A DNA stretch of 64,000 bases from Legionella fallonii LLAP-10 (GTDB lineage: Bacteria; Pseudomonadota; Gammaproteobacteria; Legionellales; Legionellaceae). Below are positions 21,546 to 32,100 of this stretch, piece by piece (positions within the stretch are counted from its first letter, which is position 1; each line of letters starts with the position of its first letter). The notes under the pieces are model-generated. The model was not told the DNA's origin and did no database searches. It was given only the letters and a program-made list of their open reading frames with translations. Both the position numbers and the translations under genes were made by a program. Where the stretch lies: positions 3,546,501 through 3,610,500 of the forward strand of contig NZ_LN614827.1 in NCBI RefSeq assembly GCF_000953135.1, read 5' to 3'.

Positions 21546-23270
21546 ATGTCTGGCTTAATTCCGCAGCCATTCATTGATGATCTTCTCCATCGAACAGATT
21601 TGGTAGAGTTAGTTGACAGCTATGTTCCTCTAAAAAAAAGAGGAACTAGCTACGTTGCCTGCTGCCCTTTCCATAATGAAAAATCCCCATCCTTTAATGT
21701 AGTCGCTAAAAAACAGTTCTATCACTGTTTTGGCTGTGGTGCCTCAGGAAATGCAATTAGCTTTATAATGAACTATCAAAATGTGGGCTTTATTGATGCT
21801 ATTGAAACTCTAGCTGCTCGATTAGGTCTGACTGTACCGCGCGAAGGGCAAGCAGAAAAAAATAACACCTCCACTGATCTTTATAAACTGCTCGGTGAAA
21901 TCAATACTTACTATCAAAAAAAATTAAAATTCGATGGTCAAGTGGCAATAGATTACTTACGAGGTCGAGGACTAAGTGGGACTATAGCCAAGTTATATCA
22001 ATTAGGTTTTGCTCCAGAAGGCTGGCATAACCTGGAAAAGGCATACCCTCGTCACCAAAAAGAACTCATTGCAACAGGAATGCTCATTAAAACAGATGAC
22101 GGTAAGATTTATGATCGTTATCGCAACAGAATCATGTTCCCTATTCATGATCGCCACGGGCGTATCATTGGTTTTGGCGGACGAGTTCTAGATGCCGAAC
22201 AAAAACCCAAATACCTCAACTCTCCTGAAACCGTAATTTTTCAAAAAAGCCGCGAGCTTTATGGCTTACATCAAATATTAAGTCAGCAAAAAACGGTAAA
22301 TAATATCATTATTGTCGAAGGATATATGGATGTTATTGCCCTAGCGCAACACGGTATTTTCAATGCTGTAGCCACTCTGGGCACAGCAACAAGTACCTAT
22401 CACATTCAATTATTAGCCAAACATACGAAGCAATTGATCTTTTGTTTTGATGGTGATGCTGCAGGAAGACAAGCCGCGTGGAGAGGACTAGAGAGCAGCC
22501 TACCCCACCTCAATGAAGGATTAGACGCTAGCTTCATGTTTTTACCTGAAGAACATGATCCTGACAGTCTGGTTAGATCGGAAGGAAAAGAAAATTTTTT
22601 AGCGCGCCTGCAACAAGCAACTCCCTTGCACCGTTTTTTCTTTGATACCCTGACAAAAGACCTGAATTTGTCAAGTCGCGGAGGCAAAACTCAACTCATC
22701 AATCTCGCGAAACCATTGTTACAAAAAATGAGTGAAAGTTCTTATAAACAATTGCTTATAGATGATTTGGCACGATTAACTCATATAGAAAATCACAGGC
22801 TTAATCTCCTCATTACTGAAAATTCAGAAATTAAATCGCAAGAGAAATTAACTACTATTACCCGCACACCGATCCGACTAGCCATAGCGTTACTATTACA
22901 AAGCCCAGAAATTTACACACAAAGTGCGCCCCATATTAATCCCAAGTTACTTGACGACAAAGAACATCATATTTTGCTACAATTATTGCAACAATTAGCA
23001 GATGATCCCCAAGCAACTACCGCTACTTTGATAGAGTCATGGCGTAACAGCGACTATTTTGATTCCATTAATAAGCTCGCGGCCTGGGATCATCAAGTTC
23101 CGGAACAAGAATTAATTAAGGAATTTATTGATATCTTATTATTTTTACAAAAACAAAATAAGGAACTATTAATCCGTCAATTAATTGAAAAATCACGCCT
23201 AGTTGGCTTAACTGAAACAGAAGCACTGACTTTGCGTGAAATGCTAAAAGAAAAACATACTCAGAACTGA
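21546..23270 (+). CDS. dnaG: DNA primase
   Basis: Synthesises RNA primers at the replication fork with DnaB. Seen: the N-terminal zinc ribbon (CCPFHNEKSPSF then FYHCFGCGASG, about residues 39-65), the RNAP basic motif around NRIMFPIHDRHGRIIGFGGR (about 205), and the TOPRIM acidic residues in IIVEGYMDVIAL (about 260) and FCFDGDAAGRQAA (about 305). The C-terminal helicase-interacting part is shorter and less conserved. A length of 574 aa is normal. Confidence 0.97.
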   Translation: MSGLIPQPFIDDLLHRTDLVELVDSYVPLKKRGTSYVACCPFHNEKSPSFNVVAKKQFYHCFGCGASGNAISFIMNYQNVGFIDAIETLAARLGLTVPREGQAEKNNTSTDLYKLLGEINTYYQKKLKFDGQVAIDYLRGRGLSGTIAKLYQLGFAPEGWHNLEKAYPRHQKELIATGMLIKTDDGKIYDRYRNRIMFPIHDRHGRIIGFGGRVLDAEQKPKYLNSPETVIFQKSRELYGLHQILSQQKTVNNIIIVEGYMDVIALAQHGIFNAVATLGTATSTYHIQLLAKHTKQLIFCFDGDAAGRQAAWRGLESSLPHLNEGLDASFMFLPEEHDPDSLVRSEGKENFLARLQQATPLHRFFFDTLTKDLNLSSRGGKTQLINLAKPLLQKMSESSYKQLLIDDLARLTHIENHRLNLLITENSEIKSQEKLTTITRTPIRLAIALLLQSPEIYTQSAPHINPKLLDDKEHHILLQLLQQLADDPQATTATLIESWRNSDYFDSINKLAAWDHQVPEQELIKEFIDILLFLQKQNKELLIRQLIEKSRLVGLTETEALTLREMLKEKHTQN

Positions 23271-23578
23271 ATGGATATATTTACTTATAAGTCAATCTGA
23301 CCGATTATTTGCCTCATGTTGAAAATTGGTATACCCTGTTATATGGAAGGTTTTTTATTTTTTTGTTTTTGTTTTCACCTTATCTAGGTTCAATACCCAC
23401 CAAGGAATCTATATAAAAATATTGATTATTCAACAAGTTATTATTAATTATTACTGATTGACTACTCAATTAAGTGTTAACAAATAGTAAAAAATAAAAC
23501 CTGAACTACTGGTATGTTGCGGTCAGCCAGTTTATAATTTAAACCTTTTTGTAAATCCTAATTATCCCTGAATAAGAA
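23271..23578. other. dnaG-rpoD intergenic region
   Basis: 308 AT-rich bases with no gene. In other gammaproteobacteria this gap holds secondary rpoD promoters; the only -10-like element I see with reasonable sequence is TATAAT near 23533, without a convincing -35. Confidence 0.4.
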
Positions 23579-25459
23579 GTGCCTATGACCATGAATGACC
23601 AAGAACAGCAGAGCTCACAGATAACTAAAGTCATCAGCCTGGGAAAAGAACAGGGTTACTTGACTTACAGTCAAATTAACGACTTACTACCTAACATAGT
23701 AGATACAGAACATTTTGATGTGATTATCAGCATGCTAGAAGGCATGAACATCAAAGTATTTGAACTACCACCTAGTGAGGACGAGTTAGCACTTCTATTA
23801 AATACAGAAGAAGTGCCAGACATAGAAGAAGCAGCAATGGTACTTGCTTCTGTGGATAAAGAAACAGGACGAACTACCGATCCAGTACGCATGTACATGC
23901 GTGAAATGGGAACAGTAGAACTACTGACCCGTGAAGGTGAAATTCGCATAGCCAAACGCATTGAAGAAGGTATTTACCAAGTTCTTAAGTCTTTGGCTCA
24001 TTACCCAGAAACGGTGCAATTGGTTCTTGACGATTATGATCGCTTCAACGCAGAAGAAATCCGTCTTAGTGAAATCATTAGCGGCTTTGCCGACTCTGAC
24101 GAAGAAATTGCCCCTGCTGCCAATATAGGCTCTATGCTTAATGAGGATCAACAAGAAGAAGTCATTATCAATCTAGATGATGAGGAAGATGAAGAAGGAG
24201 AAGGAGAGGGTGGTTTAGGTGAAGTTGATGACGGCCCAAATCCTGAACAGGCTAAAATTTATTTTGATGATTTGCGCATCCACTATAATGATGCCATTAA
24301 GACATTAAAAGAACATGGTCGTACCAATCCCAAAACAATTAAAATGCTGGATGCGATGTCTGACTCCTTCTTGAAACTTAAATTAACGTCAAGACAGGTA
24401 GATAAATTAACGCGTCATTTCCGTCAATTGCGTAATCATATTCGTGAATTTGAACGTGGTATAATGCGTCTTTGCATAGAAAAAGCAAGAATTCCACGTA
24501 AATTATTTATTGATACCTTCCCAGGCCAAGAAACTGATCTCAAATGGCTGGAGGCTTTGGTAGCAAAAAATGGCAAAAAACTCGATGTACAACGTATAGA
24601 AGAATACACCGATGAAATTCTTCGTCTACAATCCAGATTAGCTTCTTTTGAAATAGAGTACGGATTAAGTATTAGTGAAATTAAAGACATTAACCGTAAG
24701 ATGTCTATAGGTGAAGCTAAAGCCAGACGTGCTAAAAAAGAAATGGTCGAAGCAAACTTACGTTTAGTAATTTCTATTGCCAAAAAATATACCAACCGTG
24801 GTTTACAATTCCTTGATTTGATTCAGGAAGGTAACATTGGCTTGATGAAAGCAGTAGATAAATTTGAATACCGTCGTGGTTACAAATTCTCTACCTATGC
24901 AACATGGTGGATTAGGCAAGCAATCACCCGCTCTATTGCTGACCAGGCACGTACTATACGTATCCCCGTTCACATGATTGAAACCATCAATAAACTTAAT
25001 CGTATCTCCCGCCAAATCCTCCAGGAAACAGGCCGCGAAGCCACTCCTGAAGAACTAGCGGAAAAAATGGAGCTTAGTGAAGATAAAATTCGCAAAGTCC
25101 TAAAAATAGCAAAAGAACCTATTTCCATGGAAACCCCAGTTGGAGATGATGACGACTCTCATTTAGGCGACTTTATTGAAGACAACAACATAGAATCACC
25201 TATAGACATGGCTACAGCAGAAGGCCTGAGAGAAGCAACACTGGAAATCTTAGAAACATTAACTCCACGTGAAGCTAAGGTCCTACGTATGCGTTTTGGT
25301 ATAGAAATGAATACCGACCATACTCTAGAGGAAGTAGGTAAACAATTTGATGTAACCCGTGAACGTATCCGCCAAATTGAAGCAAAAGCGCTGCGTAAAC
25401 TACGCCATCCATCCCGCTCAGAGAAGCTAAGAAGCTTCTTAGAAGGTGATGAAGGCTAA
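23579..25459 (+). CDS. rpoD: RNA polymerase primary sigma factor (sigma-70)
   Basis: Directs core RNA polymerase to housekeeping promoters. Seen: region 1.1 at the N-terminus, region 1.2 ([21 protein letters not shown], about 100), a long acidic nonconserved insert (about 170-230, with EDEEGEGEG), region 2 ([31 protein letters not shown], about 395-455), region 3, and region 4 with the helix-turn-helix ([20 protein letters not shown], about 580). The start is ambiguous between GTG 23579, ATG 23585 and ATG 23591; AAGAAG upstream fits the first two. 622-626 aa. Confidence 0.97.
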   Translation: MPMTMNDQEQQSSQITKVISLGKEQGYLTYSQINDLLPNIVDTEHFDVIISMLEGMNIKVFELPPSEDELALLLNTEEVPDIEEAAMVLASVDKETGRTTDPVRMYMREMGTVELLTREGEIRIAKRIEEGIYQVLKSLAHYPETVQLVLDDYDRFNAEEIRLSEIISGFADSDEEIAPAANIGSMLNEDQQEEVIINLDDEEDEEGEGEGGLGEVDDGPNPEQAKIYFDDLRIHYNDAIKTLKEHGRTNPKTIKMLDAMSDSFLKLKLTSRQVDKLTRHFRQLRNHIREFERGIMRLCIEKARIPRKLFIDTFPGQETDLKWLEALVAKNGKKLDVQRIEEYTDEILRLQSRLASFEIEYGLSISEIKDINRKMSIGEAKARRAKKEMVEANLRLVISIAKKYTNRGLQFLDLIQEGNIGLMKAVDKFEYRRGYKFSTYATWWIRQAITRSIADQARTIRIPVHMIETINKLNRISRQILQETGREATPEELAEKMELSEDKIRKVLKIAKEPISMETPVGDDDDSHLGDFIEDNNIESPIDMATAEGLREATLEILETLTPREAKVLRMRFGIEMNTDHTLEEVGKQFDVTRERIRQIEAKALRKLRHPSRSEKLRSFLEGDEG

Positions 25460-25460
25460 T

Positions 25461-25493
25461 AAAAAAATGCCGCTGTTAAAGCGGCATTTTTTT
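25461..25493 (+). terminator. Rho-independent terminator after rpoD
   Basis: ATGCCGCT / AGCGGCAT stem with a five-base loop, preceded by a run of A and followed by eight T residues, beginning just past the rpoD stop codon. It would work in both directions. Confidence 0.92.
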
Positions 25494-25938
25494 ATGCGCA
25501 TCAGAATATTAAAACAAAAATAGTGATCATAATCTGTAGGTCAGATCCCCCACGATCAGGAACGGCAGTTAATGTAAACATTCACATGGGGGATCTGAGC
25601 TATTAATGGCATCAACTTAAAAGATGTAACCCGGGTGAAAGCACCGCCGTAGCCCAGGATCAAAATCTGATTCGAGCTTTGAGTTCGGATTACGCATTGC
25701 TCCATCCATGCTGTACTAACCTACTCATCTGTCATACAGAGTGCGGCAAAGGAGATCCTTCGTCACAAGCTCCTCAGGATAACAGCGTAGCATTACTGTT
25801 GCTACGTTACACCAGCTTGAATTGGCCAATTAACTAAAGCGAATAACAAACACCGAAAATTTTTTTAAAAAGAACATCAAAAAAATTAAAAAATACTAGA
25901 ACATTACACAAATTAAGTTTACAATGACCACCTCTTCC
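25494..25938. other. Repeat-rich intergenic DNA upstream of the tRNA
   Basis: No gene seen. It holds the inverted repeat at 25541-25598 and then degraded copies of a CCCGGGTGAA...GTAGCCC-type dispersed repeat (about 25625-25690), related to the cleaner copy at 54465-54552. A short AT-rich stretch before the tRNA must carry its promoter. Confidence 0.5.
25541..25598. repeat. Perfect 12-bp inverted repeat
   Basis: TCAGATCCCCCA (25541-25552) and its exact complement (25587-25598), separated by 34 bases. It may be a small palindromic element or an end remnant of a mobile element. Confidence 0.55.
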
Positions 25939-26015
25939 GGGCCTATAGCTCAGTTGGTCAGAGCAGCGGACTCATAATCCGTTGGTCCTAGGTTCAAATC
26001 CTAGTGGGCCCACCA
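25939..26015 (+). tRNA. tRNA with CAT anticodon (tRNA-Ile2 likely, or tRNA-Met)
   Basis: A 77-base cloverleaf with acceptor arm GGGCCTA/TGGGCCC, discriminator A, encoded CCA, D-arm GCTC...GAGC, and anticodon loop CTCATAA (CAT at 25973-25975). The variable loop and anticodon-arm context (TTGGTC) resemble the Ile2 tRNA, whose C34 is modified to lysidine, more than elongator Met; this call is by resemblance only. The 3' half is the attachment site of the elements to the right. Confidence 0.95.
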
Positions 26016-26079
26016 ATTAAAACCTTTAAAATCAATAAGTTGCAATCGACTATCCCAACCCCACAAAAACCATTGTGGG
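25971..26079. repeat. Attachment-site direct repeat, copy 1 (inside the intact tRNA)
   Basis: Runs from the tRNA anticodon loop, through the CCA end, to 64 bases beyond. It recurs at 51852-51960 with one mismatch (A at 26063, T at 51944) over 109 bp. Its right end abuts the left inverted repeat of the IS element. Confidence 0.95.
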
Positions 26080-27365
26080 CTCTTTCCCATTTAAGGGGGC
26101 AGCTTCAATCAACCGCAGAGCACCTTAACACGCACTCTATAATTTTCAAAATTCCTAAAGCCATAAGCTCTACGTTGTATTAGTTTCATCTTTCGATGAA
26201 AGCCTTCTGTTATTCCATTCGATTTAGTAAATCGCCACATTCGAGCGACTTCATCTTTCCAAGTAATCAACGTTTTACCTAGAGCAGACAAGGCTTTGAA
26301 AGGACTTTGCTTTAACTCGTTGAGCATCTCCAGAAAAACAGGTATTACCTCGCGACACTTCTTTTGATTTAAAGACTTGTTCATTAACAGTTGATGAAGT
26401 TGTTGTTGAAATTGATAAATAGCCTCTATGGCTGGATTTTGGGCCAAGAAGGCATCTCGTTTCTTTTGTTTCTCAGGAGTGAGGCGGTCTGCTCTTGTTC
26501 TTAATAGTGCGAGGATTCCTCGATTATTTTTGACCTGATGAGACAGTTCTCGATAAGTCATCATGCACTGGTGTTGCATGAGCCGTATGACATGAAACCT
26601 ATCAGCTACTATAAGCGCATTAGGAAAGTACTTTTTTATCAGTGACCGATAAGTACTGCTTAAATCCATACAAATTACCTTCACTTTTTCTTTGCCGGGC
26701 AATTGATTTAAGTAGGTTGATAAGTCCTGCTCACTACGCCCAAGAACCACATCAAAGATTTTATGTTTCCTTAGGTCACATAAAGTAGTAGCAAACCCCT
26801 CTTTTTTACTAAAGAAATGCTCATCAATACCTAAGATTTGTGGACAAGGTCTATTGAGTAATTCTTGATGTTCGAGACGATAACGACGTTGGTACCAACG
26901 CTCTATGGTCGCTTTCCCTTTTTTATAATAGCTCGCCAAGTCTTTTTGAGACACGCCCTTAGTATGGCTATGGAATACCTCTCCTTGTAACCGTTCAGTG
27001 GACCTTTGGTGTTTGGCTATTCCGGGAAATTGCTGATTCCCGTAGCGTTTACAGACTTTGCAATACAACTTATAGGCTTTAAATCGCACTAACGTTCTTC
27101 TATGACCGATTAACTCATGGTGAACTTCTCTTATTTTGCTCGACTTCTTCCTTACTTCTTTGCTTTTACAATCGGAACAACGGGCTTTTCGTTGATACAC
27201 CACATCTAATATTAATGGGTGATAACCACTCACTTTTACTATAGAAAATCCAGGTAAATTTAGGATAAGATTATATCCGGGCACTTTAATCTCCTTTTGA
27301 TCGCTAAATCAAGGACTTAGTTTAGACTAATTCGATTAAAGTGCCCCCTTAATTGGGGTAGAGCC
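26078..27365 (-). mobile_element. ISL3-family insertion sequence
   Basis: About 1.29 kb. Imperfect terminal inverted repeats of about 32 bp start GGCTCT, as usual in ISL3 elements, and share AAGGGGGCA; they lie at 26078-26110 and 27333-27365. I see no 8-bp target duplication: the left end cuts the attachment repeat and the right end cuts the integrase just after its catalytic tyrosine. Insertion was therefore probably accompanied or followed by deletion. Confidence 0.85.
26109..27284 (-). CDS. ISL3-family transposase
   Basis: Catalyses movement of the surrounding IS. 391 aa, full length and uninterrupted. Seen: an N-terminal zinc-finger pair CSDC ... CKVC (about 35-80), a helix-turn-helix region around GVSQKDLASYYKKGKATIERW (about 110), and the DDE catalytic core: GIDEHFF (about 152), CMDLSSTY (about 205), VADRFHV (about 227), and the Glu in NGITEGFHRKMK (about 355) followed by RRAYGFRNFENYRVRV. 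It may still be active. Confidence 0.92.
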   Translation of the reverse strand: MPGYNLILNLPGFSIVKVSGYHPLILDVVYQRKARCSDCKSKEVRKKSSKIREVHHELIGHRRTLVRFKAYKLYCKVCKRYGNQQFPGIAKHQRSTERLQGEVFHSHTKGVSQKDLASYYKKGKATIERWYQRRYRLEHQELLNRPCPQILGIDEHFFSKKEGFATTLCDLRKHKIFDVVLGRSEQDLSTYLNQLPGKEKVKVICMDLSSTYRSLIKKYFPNALIVADRFHVIRLMQHQCMMTYRELSHQVKNNRGILALLRTRADRLTPEKQKKRDAFLAQNPAIEAIYQFQQQLHQLLMNKSLNQKKCREVIPVFLEMLNELKQSPFKALSALGKTLITWKDEVARMWRFTKSNGITEGFHRKMKLIQRRAYGFRNFENYRVRVKVLCG

Positions 27366-27956
27366 AGAATAGTGAGTTGTAATCCTACCTGAACGATGCC
27401 CAAGTAAATCTTGCCTGTCTTCAAAACTTACCCCCGCAGCTCTCAATCGTCTGCCAAAGGTATGCTTTAAATCATGCACTCTTACTTCAGCCAATTTCGC
27501 CTTTTCTCTAGCCTGTCGCCAACCAGTCGATAACATACGACTTAATGGTCGACCTTTATAACTAAAGACATGAGTAGGATGTTTACCTCTCTCCCCTTCT
27601 ATCACTTCCCAAACTGTTTCGTTACAAACAATCAGCCGTTCTTCTCCGTTTTTGACCAGTTCCCCTGGTACAATAAAAACGATGATGTGTGGCAATTCTG
27701 GAATTTGTATTTCCCAATCCCAGCGCAGTTCACATATTTCGCGATCCCGACATCCGGTATTTACGGCAAACAAAGCCATATTTTTCAGATGTTCCGGTAA
27801 CTGCTGAAACAGTTTATGCTGTTCATCCCAACTTAATGGATAAGGTTTCCTTAAATCTGGTTCAGGTAAAAGTTTTATCTTTGGCGCTGAAAAAACAAAT
27901 CCCTTCCGTGAGGCACTACTATTCTTAATTTTTTTGACTAGAAAATCGATCGACCA
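27366..27956 (-). pseudogene. Tyrosine-recombinase integrase, truncated at both ends
   Basis: The catalytic domain of a site-specific integrase. Seen: Arg I in NTGCRDREICELRW, box II HDLKHTFGRRLRAAG, LLGHRSGRITTHYS with the catalytic Tyr. After THYS the frame runs into the IS inverted repeat, which supplies eleven foreign residues and a stop. The N-terminal half is missing: the frame begins abruptly next to the hydrolase stop codon. Roughly 195 native codons remain of an expected 350-420. Its place next to the tRNA attachment site identifies it as the island's own integrase, now inactive. Confidence 0.85.
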
Positions 27957-29128
27957 TCAACTAGCTAGCTTAGTCTTGAAGAATTCAACTTGTTCAAAAA
28001 TAACAGACAAAAAGGCTTGCCGATGATCCTGTTCATCGCTCACACTTTTCAGTGCCACATCGCAGCCCATAGTACTAAATATACGGTAAGCTAAAGCTGA
28101 GTTACTGAATGGCACATCAGTATCGCCTCGACTACCTACTAACAGTAGGCTGGCTTTTGGTACAAATTGATATCGGTTAAACTCTCGACGCAATTGATCT
28201 AAATGTGGTTCTGTTCCTTGCTCAAAAGCTTTAAATAAAGCCGGGTGTAATAAAGCTTGTGAATTTGCAGGTAATGCCGATCGAATGGTATCAACATCAT
28301 GCTGGCCATCAAATAACCCTGGAATCATTTTATCATAAGGGTGCTGAAAAACATCACTTAAGTCATGCCAATACTGTTGGTAATGATATAATGAATAAAA
28401 ATAAAATGCTGAATAAAAAGCTCCGTTACCTTGTGCATCAAATAAAACATAAGCCAACGTTTCATCCACATCATAAGGCCCTGCGCCAGGAGCAGCAGCT
28501 GTAACTGGTAACTCAGGAAAATCCTTTTCAAGAGCTTCTAAACCGCCATGGTGGAGAATCCGCCCTCTGAATAGCCTACTAAGAGTAATTGGTTGGTAAT
28601 GGGCACGGATAATTGTTGCGCCAATTCTTTAGCTGCTACTAATGCATCTATACTGGCTGATGAAATTGTTGGTGCGTCGACATAAGGGTGCAAATTTAAA
28701 GGACTATCACCATAACCCAAATAATCTGGCATAACTAACATCCAGCCATTGACATTACTAAAAATGGCAGAATAAAAATCATAACCTGGCGAAAAGCCCT
28801 GACTAGGTACATCATTATGTAGTACTCGAGTACCATGAAAATACATGACAACCGTCAATGGTTTTGAGTGCGTGGGAAAAGTCACTAAACCCGAAGCTTG
28901 AGTTGACTCGCCATCTGGGTCTTTGGTTTGATAAGTAATTTTATATAGCTGACTGTCAAAGTGTGGTTCTTGATTAGAAAAAGGAGGTAGTTGCTTGAGC
29001 CTCTGCTGTGCTTGCAGCTTAGTGATGCCACCGAGTAATTGATAATTCAATAAATGAGAGGCATGGGATGCAGTGAATAGCAACAACAACCATATCCCTG
29101 TTATCTTGTTTGACAAAAGTCTTGCCAT
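27957..29128 (-). pseudogene. Secreted alpha/beta-hydrolase (lipase-like), split by a frameshift
   Basis: Two adjoining frames make one protein of about 390 aa. Part 1 (29128-28538): signal peptide, FHGTRVLH oxyanion region, MPDYLGYGDSP, and nucleophile GYSEGG; then a stop at 28538-28540. Part 2 (to 27957) continues with EALEKDFPELPVTAAAP, the acid in GSRGDTDVPFS and the His in DEQDHRQAF. The frames join if one T is added to the TTT run near 28540. The start at 29128 has TTGAGGA 8 bases upstream. It follows the NRPS1 stop by 25 bases, so it is in the same operon and may once have processed the peptide. Sequencing error or a recent mutation are both possible. Confidence 0.75.
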
Positions 29129-29153
29129 AATAAATTCCTCAAGAATTAGCAAG

Positions 29154-32100
29154 TCAGCCAATCACATCCAAATATGATGCTAACCCTTTCAAGTCTTCAA
29201 ACTCAAATATTGCCTTTAAAGGTAAGGAAACATTGAATTTAATCTCAATCAGCGCATGTAATTTCACGGCGAGCAAAGAATGACCACCTAGATCAAAAAA
29301 GTTATCAGTAATACCAATATGTTCCAGTTCAAATATTTCTTGCCAAATTTTACATAAGATGATTTCGGTTTCCGTTGTGGGAGCCATATACCTCGAGTGC
29401 GGTTTCAATATTTCAGGCCCAGGTAACTTTTTCAGATCCACTTTTCCATTGGCAGTTAATGGTAATCTCTCTAAAATTACAAACACTGACGGTAACATAT
29501 AATCAGGCAAGACTTGTTTAAGGTTATGGCACAATGAGTCTATAAAGTCTTGACGTAGAGCTTGACTCTCATCATTATCTCCTACCATATCAATCGCATT
29601 ATCACAGACCACATAAGCCACTAAACGTTTATCACCACTATTGGTTTCTGTAGCCAAAACCACCGCATCGTTGATCAAAGCTTCGGCCAATAAAACAGAC
29701 TTAATTTCACTCAGCTCTACTCTAAAACCACGAATCTTAACCTGTTGATCAATTCGACCTAAAAATTCTATATCGCCATTGGGTAACCGGCGAACTAAAT
29801 CGCCAGTTTTATAAAGACGTTTGTTACAATCGGGGTTCGTAGCATCGTAGAAGGGATTCGTTATAAACTTCTCAGCTGTTAAATCAGGTTGATTTAAATA
29901 ACCTCGGGCAAGTCCACTACCACTAAGATACAACTCACCTTTAACACCAATAGGTACTAAATTCTTATCGTTGTCCAATACATAAGACGTCCGACCACTT
30001 AATCCATTACCTAATGATACTTTTGGGGTAGTATTTAAATAATCAGAAGTTAGCTGTTTCCATAAACTAAATGTTGTATTTTCTGTTGGTCCATAAACAT
30101 GCAATAATCGTTCTGGGGCACTATGTTTCATTATTTTATTTACTGCCTGTAACGAACAGTCTTCTCCACCAAATAACAGATGCTTTAAGTTCTTTACTGC
30201 ATCAGGTTTATTTAACGAGAATAGATTGAGCAGTGCTGTAGTGATAAATAATGTATCCACTTTATGCTCGTTAATAATCATTTCTAATCTACTGGCATTA
30301 ATTAGTGATTCTTTACTGATGAAAACGAGTTTGGCACCATTAAGGAGAGCCCCCCACAATTCAAAAGTTATCGCATCGAAAGACATATTCGAAGCTTGGG
30401 CAACAATATTGCCAGGCTCTAAAGATAAGTAATTTGAGTTGCACACTAATGAGACAACATTCTCATGTTCTATCATCACCCCTTTAGGCTGGCCAGTTGA
30501 ACCTGAGGTGTAAATTACATAGGCCAAATGACTCGAAGTTAAGCCTAATCGTTTCACATCAAGATTTGTCGACGGCTGTTTCGCCAACTGTTGTTTAACT
30601 GCCTCATTATCCAAACAGATTGCTTGCTCGCTGATGATGGGTATATCCGATAAGAAATGACTTTGCGTCAACACTATAGTTAGCTTTGTATCCTTTAGAA
30701 TATAAGCTAAGCGCTCGTTAGGATAGTCTGGGTCTAACGGAACATAAGCACCACCAGCTTTTAAGATCCCCATAATACCCACAACCATATCGATGGAGCG
30801 TTCAACACAAATACCAACTAAGGTGTCTGCCGTAATCTGATGCTCAATCACTAAATAATGCGCTAATTGATTCGCTTTGATATTCAGTTCATGATAAGTC
30901 AGTTGTTGTCCTTCAAAAACTAAAGCGATCCCTTCTGGGTTGGCCACTACCTGATCCTCAAATAACTGGTGGATGCATCGAGTTTTGGGATAATATATCT
31001 GATCATCATTCCAATCAAAGAGGAGTTGCTGAAGCTCAGTTTCAGGCAGCATAGGAATTTCTTTAATTGTTTTTTCCGAAACTTCTAACAAAGCACTAAC
31101 CAGGCCTTCAAGGCTTGTTTGTACATAACCCAATATACGTTCCGCACTCACTGAACAATCGACACATAAAGTAAGTTTAAATCCTAAGCCGTAGTCAGTG
31201 ACCGATAAGTCAAATGGATAATGGGTGTATTCTTTACTACTAAGATGTTCTATATTGTTTTGAACAAAGAGATCATCATCATTATGTAAAATTTCCCCTA
31301 GTTCAATTGTTGCAGAGTGTCGATAGTTTAAAATAGCACTAAATAAAGGCGAGCCACTTGGGAGATTTGCATAGCTTTGAGCTTGAACTAATGGTGTTTG
31401 CTCATAAGACAACAACTCTTGAAGAGAATTTTGAACTTGATTTACTAATTCAACAGCACTGCAATTACCCAGCTTCACTCTAAGTGGCAATGTATTGATA
31501 AATAGACCCAACATACGTTCAACACCACTCACTCCTTGTAAGCGGCCAGATAGCAAAGTACCAAAAACGACATCATTACTACCGCTACAGCGCGCAACAA
31601 CCATCCCCCAAACGGCATGAAAGATCACAGCTGGACTTACTTTGAGCTTTTTTGCAATCCGACGAATTTGATGACAAGATTCTAATGGAACAATTTTTTG
31701 AACTTCAACTATTTGGCTGCTGTCGGTTTGTGTATCAACTAAATTAAATGGTATTGAAGACTCATCAATATCAGCTAGATGTTTTTGAAAATATGCTTCA
31801 GCATCATTATGTGCAGCTTGATTCAAAACATGGGCTATAAACTTACGATAAGGCGCTACAGCTGGCAGATTATCCCCCTTCCCTGCTTGATAATATAAAA
31901 CTTCTCTTCGAATAATCTCTATACCAATATGGTCAAAAATAATGTGATGATATTGCAACAATATAATAAACTCTTCCGAGCCATGTTCACGTGCAATTAA
32001 TGCCCTCAATAATGGAGCTTGGCCCAAATCCATTTGCTGAATTTCAGGTGCAGAAAGACCCTCCATATAGCTTAAACAATCAATCCCAGCTTCCAATTCA

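Noticed and set aside
26070-27373. 8-bp target-site duplication around the ISL3 element
   Set aside because: The 8 bases outside the two ends (CCATTGTG and AGAATAGT) do not match.
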